A stretch of 64,000 nt of DNA, taken from positions 1,364,001-1,428,000 of the forward strand of contig CAVSWH010000001.1 of the NCBI GenBank assembly GCA_963731625.1, written 5' to 3'. Positions 34,255 through 42,244 of the stretch are shown piece by piece (the stretch's first letter is position 1; each line of letters opens with the position of its first letter). The DNA is from PALSA-555 sp963731625 (GTDB taxonomy: Bacteria; Actinomycetota; Acidimicrobiia; IMCC26256; PALSA-555). The translations under genes were made by a program, and so were the position numbers. Below the pieces are notes generated by a model. It worked only from the letters and a program-made list of their open reading frames with translations. It was not told where the DNA came from and made no database searches.

Positions 34255-35196
34255 ATGGAGACGAGACGGATCGGCACGCTGGAGGTCTCGGTCGCCGGGC
34301 TGGGCTGCAACAACTTCGGCCGGCGGGTCGACGAGCCCGGCACCCGGGCGGTCGTGGGCGCGGCACGCGACGCGGGCGTGAACTTCTTCGACACCGCGGA
34401 CATCTACGGCGGCGGGCTGTCCGAGGAGTTCCTCGGCCGGGCGCTCGGCTCGTCACGCGGCGAGGTCGTCGTCGCCACCAAGTTCGGGATGGGGCCGCCG
34501 CCGGACGGGCGGCCGGGCGGCGATCCGACGTGGGTCACGGAGGCCGCCGAGGCGAGCCTGCGACGGCTCGGGACCGACTACCTCGACCTGTACTGGCTGC
34601 ACGCCCCGGACGCCAAGACCCCGATCGGGGACACCCTCGCCGCGCTGGACGGGCTCGTGACGGCGGGCACGGTCCGCGAGCTCGGCTGCTCGAACTTCTC
34701 GGCGGCCCAGCTGGACGAGGCCGCCGACGCCGCGTCGTCGCTCGGCGTGCGCCCGTTCGTGACCGTCCAGAACGAGTACAGCCTCCTCAAGCGCGAGCCG
34801 GAGCATGCGGTGCTCGACGCCTGTCGTCGCCACGAGATGTCGTTCGTGCCGTACTTCCCGCTGGCGAGCGGCATCTTGACCGGCAAGTACCAGCGGGGCG
34901 TGACGCCGCCCGCGGGGTCGCGCCTGCACGCCTGGCCGAAGGAGCGGGTCGAGCAGCTCCTGTCGGACGAGCAGTTCGGCGCCGTCGAGACCCTGGACGG
35001 GTTCGCCCGCGACCACGGGCACACCCTCCAGGAGCTGGCCCTCGGCTGGCTGGCCTCGAACCCGATCGTGGCCAGCGTGATCGCCGGCGCGACCTCGCCC
35101 GAGCAGGTGCGCAGCAACGCCGCGGCGACGACCGCCTGGGCGCTGAGCGACGCGGAGCGGGCCGACCTCGACGTGCGCGTCGGCGCCGCGGCCTGA
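34255..35196 (+). CDS. Aldo/keto reductase
   Basis: The 313-residue AKR has the catalytic set Asp/Tyr in NFFDTADIYGGGLSEEFLG, Lys in VVVATKFGMG, and His in LYWLHAPD. Later come VRELGCSNFSAAQL, VQNEYSLLKREPE, and the NADPH-binding VIAGATSPEQVRSN. It reduces aldehydes or ketones with NADPH. TAGGAGGACC precedes the ATG and overlaps the previous stop codon. Confidence 0.92.
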   Translation: METRRIGTLEVSVAGLGCNNFGRRVDEPGTRAVVGAARDAGVNFFDTADIYGGGLSEEFLGRALGSSRGEVVVATKFGMGPPPDGRPGGDPTWVTEAAEASLRRLGTDYLDLYWLHAPDAKTPIGDTLAALDGLVTAGTVRELGCSNFSAAQLDEAADAASSLGVRPFVTVQNEYSLLKREPEHAVLDACRRHEMSFVPYFPLASGILTGKYQRGVTPPAGSRLHAWPKERVEQLLSDEQFGAVETLDGFARDHGHTLQELALGWLASNPIVASVIAGATSPEQVRSNAAATTAWALSDAERADLDVRVGAAA

Positions 35197-35246
35197 CACC
35201 GCCGACGGTCCACCGCGGCGCCGGTGCCGCTGGGTAGGTTCGGGTC

Positions 35247-35828
35247 GTGGCCGACATCGAGGTGAGCAAGCGGTTCTTCGCCGCCGCGCACTGGGCGACG
35301 GCGCTGCACGCAGCGCACGGCGCCCGGACGCCGTCGGTCGCCCAGGTGCTGGGGGTGGCCTCCCTCGTCCTCGGTGACGGCGGGACGAAGCGGGAGGCGA
35401 TCGCCGGGATGATCGTCGACGCGGCCCGCGGCACCGAGGTGACACCGCGGGAGGTGCGCGACCGCGTCGGGAAGAAGACCGCCCGGCTGGTCGAGGTGTG
35501 CGCCGACGCGCTCGCCGACCCGCAACGCCTCGAGGCCGAGCCCGACCTGTCGGTGGTGCGGGTGTGCGCCGCCGTGACGGTCCGCGACGTGCAGGACCTG
35601 CTCCGCGACGTCCGCCGGCACGGCAGCGTCGCCTTCGCGCGCCACGACGACCCGCCGAACCGGATCCTCGAGCGCTACCGGGCGCTCCTCGCGCTGTTCC
35701 GGCGGCGCCTCGGACGCGTCAGCGCGCTCACCCCCGAGCTGCGGGCGGCGGTCGCGGAGCTGGAGCGCGACTCCGAGCTGGAGACGGCGATCGCGGCGTG
35801 GCGCGTCTCCCACGTCGACGCGGCCTGA
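35247..35828 (+). CDS. Degenerate HD-domain protein (metal ligands lost)
   Basis: The 193-residue protein aligns with (p)ppGpp-hydrolase-like HD proteins of actinobacteria: VAQVLGVASLVLGDGGTKREAIAGMIVDAARG, VRDRVGKKTARLVEVCADAL, and RYRALLALFRRRLGR. Active relatives have His in the first helix, His-Leu in place of VAQVL, HD in place of VD (usual LLHDAVED), and a distal Asp (SAADKLHN) where this has AAVTVRD. All four metal-binding positions are changed, so hydrolysis of (p)ppGpp or nucleotides looks impossible. A regulatory or binding role is possible. The family match is by eye. Confidence 0.65.
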   Translation: MADIEVSKRFFAAAHWATALHAAHGARTPSVAQVLGVASLVLGDGGTKREAIAGMIVDAARGTEVTPREVRDRVGKKTARLVEVCADALADPQRLEAEPDLSVVRVCAAVTVRDVQDLLRDVRRHGSVAFARHDDPPNRILERYRALLALFRRRLGRVSALTPELRAAVAELERDSELETAIAAWRVSHVDAA

Positions 35829-35847
35829 GTCGACCGCCCGACCGTCG

Positions 35848-35866
35848 CGGCGCGTCACCCGCGCCG
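35848..35866. terminator. Bidirectional hairpin between converging genes
   Basis: CGGCGCG and CGCGCCG form a perfect 7-bp stem with loop TCACC, between the stops of the HD-like gene (35828) and the converging unknown gene (35871). Confidence 0.5.
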
Positions 35867-35870
35867 GACG

Positions 35871-36536
35871 TCAGGGGTTGAGCGCGGGAGGGTCGCCGCG
35901 GTAGGTGGCGACGAGCGATCGCAGGTCGGCGGCCTCGATCGCCTCAGCGGCCCGGCCGGCCCACTCGCCGGTCCGCTCCCCAGCGAGGGGACGGGTGGCC
36001 CACAGGCCGGCGACGCGGGCCAGCGCCGGCACCTGCGCGTCGGCGAGCGACCGCCCCCCGCCCGGCCACACGTAGGCGTTGACGGTGACCCGCTGCACGA
36101 AGCGGTGCTCGACCGGGAGACCCTCGGTGCGGAGCCGCTGCACGACGAGCGAGGCGAGCGCGTGCAGCTCCCGGGTGCCGAGCGCGACGGACGTCGCGAG
36201 CGGCGGGATCGTCGCGAGGACCGCCTTCATCGAGAACGAGAGCCGCGACCCGATGTTCACGACCCGGTTGGCCCACCGATGGGAGAGACGCGCCACGGCG
36301 GGCACGACGAGGGTCGTCATCCCGGGCGCGACGGGGGTCTGCACGTGCGCGCGCACATCCTCGGCGGTGTGGACGTCCATCGGGTCGGCGACGGCGCGGC
36401 CCACGACCGTGTCGAGGATGCTCTCGACCACGGCGTGGAGCCCCGTGGTGGACCCGGCGGGCGCAGGTGCCGCGGGCACGAGCTCGGGCGTCACCGGGGG
36501 GCGCCGGCGCTCCGGGTCGTCGTCGGCGATCACCAT
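35871..36536 (-). CDS. Conserved protein of unknown function
   Basis: The 221-residue protein has a Pro/Ala-rich N-terminus, then a helical domain: LHAVVESILDTVVGRAVADP, MTTLVVPAVARLSHRWANRVVNIGSRLSFSMKAVLATIPPLATSVALGTRELHALASLVVQRLRTEG, ending ALNP. No catalytic motif or family recognised; a moderately hydrophobic middle could lie at a membrane. ATG at 36536 was chosen over GTG at 36542. It lies downstream of the acyl-CoA synthetase gene on the same strand. Confidence 0.55.
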   Translation of the reverse strand: MVIADDDPERRRPPVTPELVPAAPAPAGSTTGLHAVVESILDTVVGRAVADPMDVHTAEDVRAHVQTPVAPGMTTLVVPAVARLSHRWANRVVNIGSRLSFSMKAVLATIPPLATSVALGTRELHALASLVVQRLRTEGLPVEHRFVQRVTVNAYVWPGGGRSLADAQVPALARVAGLWATRPLAGERTGEWAGRAAEAIEAADLRSLVATYRGDPPALNP

Positions 36537-36583
36537 GCCCACAACCTATGGGCTCGGCGGGCGGTCCCGAACCGCGTGCGGGC

Positions 36584-38122
36584 TCAGATCTGGCGGCCGG
36601 TGCCGGCCCAGTAGCGGTCGCGCAGCAGCCGCTTGTACAGCTTGCCGGTCGGGTAGCGCGGCAGCTCGGCCTCGAAGTCGATGCTGCGGGGCACCTTGTA
36701 GCCCGCGAGGTGCGCGCGGCAGTAGTCGCGGAGCTCCTCGGCCAGCGCGTCCGAGGCCGCGACGCCGTCCTCGAGCTGGACGGCGCCCTGCACCGCCTCG
36801 CCGTACTCGTCGTCGGGCACGCCGAACACCGCGACGTCATGCACCGCGGGGTGCGCGGCGAGGGCCCCCTCGATCTCGGCCGGGTAGATGTTCACACCAC
36901 CGGAGATGATCATGTCGATGCGCCGGTCGGACAGATGCAGATAGCCCTCGTCGTCCAGGTAGCCGACGTCGCCGAGCGTGAAGACACCCGGGCTGCGATG
37001 CGCCGCGGCCGTCTTGTCCGGGTCGCCGTGGTACTCGAAGTCGGTACCGAGCTTGTTGCGGACGTAGAGCGTGCCGACCTCCCCGAGATCGCACTCGGTG
37101 CCGTCGTCGCGCACGACGAGCACCTCGACGCTCGACCACGGCTTCCCGACGCTCGTCGGGTGCGCGAGCCACTCCTCGGCGGTGATCGTCGAGAGCATCG
37201 CCCCCTCGGTGCCGCCGTAGTACTCGACGAGCACCGGGCCCCACCACGCGAGCATCTGGCGCTTCACGTCGGGCGGGCACGGCGCGGCGCCGTGGTGCAC
37301 GATCCGGAGGCTCTCGCCGGAGAACCGGGCACGCACGTCGTCCGGGAGGCGGAGGAGCCGCACGAGCTGCGTCGGGACGAGGTGCAGGTTCGTGACGTGG
37401 TACCGGTCGATGAGCTCGAGCACCTCGGCGGCGTCGAAGCGGTCCCGCGTGACGAGCGTCCCGCCCGCGAGCAGCGGGAACACCGCGAACGCCCATTGCG
37501 CCGAGTGGTAGGCGGGGCCGCAGAGCAGCGTGACCCCGTCGGTGGGCAGGCCCAGGTTCTCGATCGCGCCCTGGGTGATGAGGCCCCACGTCGACGCGGG
37601 CATCCCGGCGCGGGTCAACATGTTGCGGACCCCCTTCGGGCGACCGGTCGTACCCGACGTGTAGAACATCGGCCCCGCGAGGACCTGCTCGGCCGGCTCG
37701 TCGGCCGGCTGCGCCGCGAGCCAAGCCTCGTACCGGTCGTCGCCGATCGTCACCACCGAGACGTCGGATGCGGCCAGCTCGGCGGCGGCGCGGGCGATCG
37801 CGGCGTGCGCCGGATCGGTGAGCAGCACGCGCACCTCGGCGTCGTCGAGCACGTACGCGATCTCGTCGGCGATCCAGTGCCAGTTCAACGGCACGACGAC
37901 GACGCCCCCGTGCATGACCGCGCCGAGCACCTCGAAGAGCTCGACACGGTTGGCACTCAGGACCGCGACGTGGTCATCGGCGCCGAGCCCGAGGCCGCGG
38001 AGCCCGTGGATGAGCCGGTTCACTCGCTCGTCGAACTCGCGCCACGTGCGGGTCGTGCGCTCGTCGACGAGCGCCGGCGTGTCCGCCTTGCGGGCGGCGA
38101 TCGACGCGAGGGCCTCGGCCAT
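36584..38122 (-). CDS. Acyl-CoA synthetase (AMP-dependent, FadD-like)
   Basis: The 512-residue protein has the adenylate-forming core motifs: MFYTSGTTGRPKGVRN, VEYYGGTEGAM, GDVGYLDDEGYLHLSDRRIDMIISGGVNIYPAEIEG, and the C-terminal YPTGKLYKR with catalytic Lys. It activates a fatty or other carboxylic acid to its CoA thioester. It is divergent from a second acyl-CoA synthetase gene that has been replaced by a TnpB element, so the pair once shared a 45-base promoter region. Confidence 0.92.
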   Translation of the reverse strand: MAEALASIAARKADTPALVDERTTRTWREFDERVNRLIHGLRGLGLGADDHVAVLSANRVELFEVLGAVMHGGVVVVPLNWHWIADEIAYVLDDAEVRVLLTDPAHAAIARAAAELAASDVSVVTIGDDRYEAWLAAQPADEPAEQVLAGPMFYTSGTTGRPKGVRNMLTRAGMPASTWGLITQGAIENLGLPTDGVTLLCGPAYHSAQWAFAVFPLLAGGTLVTRDRFDAAEVLELIDRYHVTNLHLVPTQLVRLLRLPDDVRARFSGESLRIVHHGAAPCPPDVKRQMLAWWGPVLVEYYGGTEGAMLSTITAEEWLAHPTSVGKPWSSVEVLVVRDDGTECDLGEVGTLYVRNKLGTDFEYHGDPDKTAAAHRSPGVFTLGDVGYLDDEGYLHLSDRRIDMIISGGVNIYPAEIEGALAAHPAVHDVAVFGVPDDEYGEAVQGAVQLEDGVAASDALAEELRDYCRAHLAGYKVPRSIDFEAELPRYPTGKLYKRLLRDRYWAGTGRQI

Positions 38123-38186
38123 GGGCGGCAGCCTCGCGCGCGAGGGTCACCCGTACACTGCCGCGCCGTGCCGGGATGGAACTTCG

Positions 38187-38198
38187 GGTAGTGGGTCA
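38187..38198 (+). repeat. Inverted terminal repeat, left copy
   Basis: GGTAGTGGGTCA, exact reverse complement of 39422-39433. Includes the tnpB stop codon (38196-38198). Confidence 0.75.
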
Positions 38199-39398
38199 GT
38201 TTCGACCCTGTGCAGCTGAGGGCTGCTGGGCCCTACCGGCCCGGAGGATATTTTCGGCGGCGTTGATGTCGGCGTGGGCCTGGTGGCCGCAGGCTTGGCA
38301 TCGAAAGACGGCGCCGCGCCGGTTCCCGGCCGCACAGTGCCCGCAGTGGGCGCAGGTGCGGCTGGTGTTGTGGGGCTTCACCGCGAGGACGACTCGACCG
38401 GCGCTCTCAGCCTTGTACGAGATCATCGCGAGAAGGGTGCCCCACCCGGCGTCATGGATGTTGCGGTTCAGGACGGTCTTGCCTCCGGCACCGTTCGGCG
38501 CATACGCGCCGGTGCCGTCGGGTCGCGGGCTAGGTCGTCGCACGAGGTTGGCGATGCGGAGGTCTTCGTGGACGATCAGGTCGTACTGATTCACGAGTCG
38601 GCGCGAGAGCTGATGGGCTGCGTCTTTGCGGCAGTCGCGGATGTGGCGATGCGCGGCCGCGACACGGTCATGTGCCACCCGGCGGCGCTTCGAGCCCGGC
38701 GTCTTGGTGGCGAAGTTGCGCTGCGCGGCCGCCAGTCGGGTCGCGCCGCGTTGGAGGTGTCGAGGGTTGGAATGAAGGGCACCGTCGCTGGTCGCGACCC
38801 AGACCCCGACCCCCACGTCGAGACCCACCTGGTGCCCCGTCGCCGGGAGCGGTTCGGCGGGTACGCCCACGCAGCGCACGGTGAGCGACCAGCGTCGCCC
38901 CTCGCGGCGTAGCGTGATCGCCTTGGTCTCTCCCTGGACGGGGCGGTGCATGCGCACCTTGAGATGCCCGATCCCATACAGGAGCAGCCGTCCGGAAGCG
39001 GAGTCGAGCCGCCAACCGCATCGGTCTTCCCACTGCAGCGAGTCCCACCGACTCATCGGCCGAAACCGCGGATACCCCGGACGCTGCCTTGCCCGAGCAC
39101 GGCGATAGAACGCGGCGAAGGCCCAGTCCAGGCGCCGCAGCGTCCCCCGACACACCGTCACCCCCGCCCCGAGTACGTCGGGGCGTGACTCGCGCAGGCT
39201 CGTGAGGGTCCGACACTGCTCGACATACGACACGGACCGGCGCTCCCAGTGCCACGCCCCGCGGCGCTCCTCCAGCGCCGCGTTGTACAGCTCGCATTGC
39301 AACCGCAATAGCGTCTCGAGCGCTTGACGCTGACGAACCGTGGGGCTCACCAGATAACGAAACGACCGACACCGCCTCGCTGACGACACACCGCACAC
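38196..39398 (-). CDS. tnpB: TnpB, RNA-guided RuvC nuclease of IS200/IS605-type elements
   Basis: The 400-residue protein has the full TnpB plan: N-terminal helix domain (TVRQRQALETLLRLQCELYNAALEERR), RuvC-I HQVGLDVGVGVW with D194, RuvC-II DLIVHEDLRIANLV with E278, zinc finger CAHCGHCAAGNRRGAVFRCQACG, and RuvC-III HADINAAEN with D377. All three catalytic residues are present, so it should be active. TnpB proteins cut DNA next to a short motif using an RNA from the element's right end. Here the guide would come from bases just below 38187, inside the remnant ligase gene. GTG at 39398 or the one three codons later could be the start. Confidence 0.93.
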   Translation of the reverse strand: MCGVSSARRCRSFRYLVSPTVRQRQALETLLRLQCELYNAALEERRGAWHWERRSVSYVEQCRTLTSLRESRPDVLGAGVTVCRGTLRRLDWAFAAFYRRARARQRPGYPRFRPMSRWDSLQWEDRCGWRLDSASGRLLLYGIGHLKVRMHRPVQGETKAITLRREGRRWSLTVRCVGVPAEPLPATGHQVGLDVGVGVWVATSDGALHSNPRHLQRGATRLAAAQRNFATKTPGSKRRRVAHDRVAAAHRHIRDCRKDAAHQLSRRLVNQYDLIVHEDLRIANLVRRPSPRPDGTGAYAPNGAGGKTVLNRNIHDAGWGTLLAMISYKAESAGRVVLAVKPHNTSRTCAHCGHCAAGNRRGAVFRCQACGHQAHADINAAENILRAGRAQQPSAAQGRN

Positions 39399-39421
39399 CT
39401 ACACCGCCGATGTGACACCAA

Positions 39422-39433
39422 TGACCCACTACC
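39422..39433 (-). repeat. Inverted terminal repeat, right copy
   Basis: TGACCCACTACC, exact reverse complement of 38187-38198, lying 24 bases beyond the tnpB start codon. Confidence 0.75.
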
Positions 39434-39497
39434 GGAGCTCTAAGGCAAACGTTCCGCGCCTGCGCGAGCGCGCCGCGGCGCTCGTGGAGGAGTCCCG

Positions 39498-40988
39498 CTA
39501 AGCGGAGGTGCCGACCCGATCGCGGCCCGTGCGCTTCGCGCGGTACAGGGCCGAGTCGGCCGCGGTGAGCAGCGTCTCCCCGTCGACGGCGTCGTCGGGC
39601 AGCGTGGCGGTTCCCGCGCTGAGCGTCATCGCGATGTCGGGCCCCACGGCGAGGCGGGAGACGCTACGCAACCGCTCCGCGACGCCGGCCACGTCGGTGG
39701 TCGCGCAGCCGGGCAGCAGCACGAGGAACTCGTCGCCGCCCGTCCGGGCGGGCAGGTCGTAGGCCTTCGTGCCGCCGCGCAGCGCCGCGGCGATGAGGCG
39801 GAGCACGGCGTCACCGGCGGGGTGGCCGTACTCGTCGTTGATCGCCTTGAAGTAGTCGACGTCGAGCGCGATCACGCTCAGCGGCGCGCCGGTGCGGCGG
39901 TGGCGCCCAACCTCGAGCGTGAGCGTCTCCTCGAAGAGCCGCCGGTTGGCCAGGCCGGTGAGCTCGTCGCGGGTCGCGAGCCGGCGCACCTCGTCGAGGA
40001 GGCGCGCGTTGCGCAGCGTCAGCGCGGCGTGCGAGCAGGCCTGGTGGACCGTCGCGACGGTCAGCTCGGGGATCCGCGCTTGGGGCCCGCGGCCCCACTC
40101 GGCGACGACGAGGCCGAGGGGCTCGTCCTCGCCGGGGAGTCTCGCGATCACGAGGTTCTGCGCCCACGGCAGCTGCTCGGCGAGGAGCCCGCGCTCGAAG
40201 CCGCGCACGAGTCGGGTCTCCCCGTCGGCGAGGACCGCGTCGCCGACCGGCCCGAGCCCGCCCGCGTGCGGGCCGGGCGACGCCACGTCGCCGACGACCG
40301 CCCAGGCGTCCTCGCCACGCAGGAACGCGACGGCGTGGGCGAAGCCGAGATGGGTGCGGAGGTGCTCGAGGAGCACGGCGACGACGTCGTCGGGGCGCCG
40401 GGCCTGCTCGAGCGTGCCGCCGAGCTCGACGAGGCCGAGCAGCTCGGAGCCGCTTCGCCGCAGCGCCTTCTCGTTCACCGACTGGAACGCCGCGGCACCG
40501 ACGGCGAAGAGGAGGAAGGCGGCGCCGCTCAGCGCGGCGGCGCGGTCGTCACCCGACGCGGCGAGCTTGAGCACCCCTGTCACCGCGGCGGTGCGCCCCA
40601 GGAACAGCAGCAGCGCGCACCAGACGGCGAGCTTCAGCCCGGTGCGCGGCGACGCGAGGAGCGTCACCGCCACCACCTCGAGGAACGCGAGGAACAGCAG
40701 CGGGCTCGTCGTCCCGCCGGTCATGAGCACCGCCGCGGCGAGGAACACGCCGTCGACGAGGACGAGCGCGCTGAGCAGCGAGGCGGTGAGGCGCGGCTGG
40801 CGACGGCGCACGATCTCGGCCAGCACCACGACCGCGAGGTACGCCGCGGGCAGGCTCAGCGGCGCGCCGCGGGTCCCGACGAGCGGCGGCAGCGCGGCGA
40901 CGGCGACCGCGAGGCTGACGCGGACGAGCTGGAGGACGCCGAGCCGATCCTGGACCGGCGCCTGGGGGTCACCGAGCGTCGTGGTCAT
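39498..40988 (-). CDS. Membrane-anchored GAF-GGDEF diguanylate cyclase
   Basis: The 496-residue protein has about six transmembrane helices (to about 165), a GAF-like domain (about 190-325), and a GGDEF domain with LDVDYFKAINDEYGH and RTGGDEFLVLL. The catalytic GGDEF is intact, so c-di-GMP synthesis is expected. The inhibitory I-site, normally R-x2-D five residues before GGDEF, reads K-A-Y-D, so product feedback is probably weakened. ATG overlaps the upstream stop (ATGA). Confidence 0.9.
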   Translation of the reverse strand: MTTTLGDPQAPVQDRLGVLQLVRVSLAVAVAALPPLVGTRGAPLSLPAAYLAVVVLAEIVRRRQPRLTASLLSALVLVDGVFLAAAVLMTGGTTSPLLFLAFLEVVAVTLLASPRTGLKLAVWCALLLFLGRTAAVTGVLKLAASGDDRAAALSGAAFLLFAVGAAAFQSVNEKALRRSGSELLGLVELGGTLEQARRPDDVVAVLLEHLRTHLGFAHAVAFLRGEDAWAVVGDVASPGPHAGGLGPVGDAVLADGETRLVRGFERGLLAEQLPWAQNLVIARLPGEDEPLGLVVAEWGRGPQARIPELTVATVHQACSHAALTLRNARLLDEVRRLATRDELTGLANRRLFEETLTLEVGRHRRTGAPLSVIALDVDYFKAINDEYGHPAGDAVLRLIAAALRGGTKAYDLPARTGGDEFLVLLPGCATTDVAGVAERLRSVSRLAVGPDIAMTLSAGTATLPDDAVDGETLLTAADSALYRAKRTGRDRVGTSA

Positions 40989-41719
40989 TCGAAGTCGCGG
41001 AACTCGAGCTGATCGTGCACCGGCGCCCGCATGATCCGCGGGTCACGCCGGTCGAGGAGGCCCTGGACGGCGAGGAACAGCACGACGGCGCCGGCCAGCG
41101 AGAGCAGCAGCACGTACGACTGCGCCGTCTGCAGCGCCCGCGCCACGCCGCCCTTGCCGGGCGTCGGCAGCGGGAAGACCTGGGCCGGCGGCGCGGGTGC
41201 CGGCGCCTGCGTGAACGCGGCCGGGGGTGGACCGCCGCCGCCCGAGACGCCTCCCCGGGTCCGGCCGGCACTGACCGCCGTGACCGTCCGGCTCGTGGTC
41301 GGGGTCGTCGTCGCCGGCGCGCCCTGGGGGATGGGCGTCCCGGGGGCGACCGTCGTCGACGTCGTCGTGGGTGGGGTCTGCGAGCCCTGCGGGGGCGTCG
41401 TGGACCCGCCACCACCCTGTTGCTGCTGTTGCCCCTGACCGCCGGTGCCGCCGTGAGGGTCGTGATCGCCATCGTGGTGATGCCCGTCACCGAACCCGCC
41501 GCCGGCCTCACCATCGGGGGACCCGCCGCCGCCCGACTGCCCGGAACCGCCACCGTCGTGGCCGTGGTGGACCGGGACGCGCGCCGACCCGCCGGCCGAC
41601 GCCGGGCCCGCGACGAACAGGATGAGCGCCGCGCTGGCAGCGAACGCGCCAAACAGCCGGCGGCTCACCGTGCCGTGAGCCTGCCGGACCTCACGCCTAT
41701 GACCCGCGGAGCTGATCAT
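40985..41719 (-). CDS. Exported Gly/His/Thr-rich protein with C-terminal membrane anchor
   Basis: The 244-residue protein has a signal peptide (GAFAASAALILFVAGPASA), then low-complexity stretches rich in Gly, His and Asp (HHGHDGGGSG, DGHHHDGDHDPHGG), Gln-rich and Thr/Pro-rich runs, and a C-terminal membrane helix (YVLLLSLAGAVVLFLAVQ) followed by a short cytoplasmic tail. His clusters could bind metal. Its stop overlaps the GGDEF gene start, so the two are coupled. Unknown function; the arrangement suggests an outer sensor or surface protein tied to c-di-GMP output. Confidence 0.7.
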   Translation of the reverse strand: MISSAGHRREVRQAHGTVSRRLFGAFAASAALILFVAGPASAGGSARVPVHHGHDGGGSGQSGGGGSPDGEAGGGFGDGHHHDGDHDPHGGTGGQGQQQQQGGGGSTTPPQGSQTPPTTTSTTVAPGTPIPQGAPATTTPTTSRTVTAVSAGRTRGGVSGGGGPPPAAFTQAPAPAPPAQVFPLPTPGKGGVARALQTAQSYVLLLSLAGAVVLFLAVQGLLDRRDPRIMRAPVHDQLEFRDFE

Positions 41720-41852
41720 CGCCTCCCTTTGCTAGCGATGCGCATGCCCCGCCGCACCAGCCCCCATTGTCGGCGGGGTCGCCGCGGGACTTGAGCAATT
41801 CCTCAAACAAATCTGCGACGCCGCCGGGCCGACCGGTTGGTGGGAGGCTGGG

Positions 41853-42203
41853 GTGGTGACGGGCAGCCCGGGCGTCCCGGCGATCGACGCGACCAGCGCC
41901 GCGGCGCGCCTCGACGGCGGGGCGCTGCTCCTCGACGTCCGCGAGCCGGACGAGTGGACCGCGGGCCATGCGCCCGCCGCCGTCTGGATCCCGATGCGCG
42001 AGGTCGCCGGCCGCCGGGGGGAGCTGCCCACCGACCGGGACATCGTCGTGGTGTGCCGCGTCGGCAGCCGCTCCGCTCGGGTCACGGACGCCCTGCGCCG
42101 GGCCGGCTACGAGGCCACGAACCTCGCGGGCGGGATGCAGGCCTGGGCGACGGCGGGGCTGCCGATCGTCACCGACGCCGGCGACGAGGGCGTCGTCGCC
42201 TGA
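41853..42203 (+). CDS. Rhodanese-domain protein
   Basis: The 116-residue single-domain rhodanese has LLLDVREPDEWTAGHAPAAVWIPM, active-site loop CRVGSRSARV with catalytic Cys, and NLAGGMQAWATAGLPIV. It carries sulfur as persulfide. GTG at 41853 or the next codon may start it. It precedes the glpD-like gene by 41 bases and may share its transcript. Confidence 0.9.
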   Translation: MVTGSPGVPAIDATSAAARLDGGALLLDVREPDEWTAGHAPAAVWIPMREVAGRRGELPTDRDIVVVCRVGSRSARVTDALRRAGYEATNLAGGMQAWATAGLPIVTDAGDEGVVA

Positions 42204-42244
42204 TCCCCGGCGGTCGCCGCGACCCCACCGGTAGCGTGGCGCCC

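Larger units (their letters stand above)
38187..39433 (-). mobile_element. TnpB-only element (IS200/IS605- or IS1341-like) with 12-bp inverted ends
   Basis: The element carries one gene, tnpB, and no tnpA transposase. Its ends are GGTAGTGGGTCA (38187-38198) and its exact reverse complement (39422-39433). IS200/IS605 elements normally have subterminal hairpins, not inverted termini, so the ends are odd. The left repeat contains the tnpB stop codon. No clear target duplication is seen. Without TnpA it would depend on a transposase encoded elsewhere. Confidence 0.7.
38168..39501 (+). pseudogene. Remnant of a second acyl-CoA synthetase gene, replaced by a TnpB element
   Basis: Left of the element the plus strand reads GTG CCG GGA TGG AAC TTC (MPGWNF), a typical start of actinobacterial FadD-like proteins, cut at 38187. 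Right of it, 39436-39498 reads SSKANVPRLRERAAALVEESR then TAA, like the C-terminal SGKxxxxxLRERA end of acyl-CoA ligases. Everything between (about 480 codons) is missing, replaced by the 1.25-kb element, so insertion came with deletion. Identification of both stubs rests on short matches and context. Confidence 0.45.
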
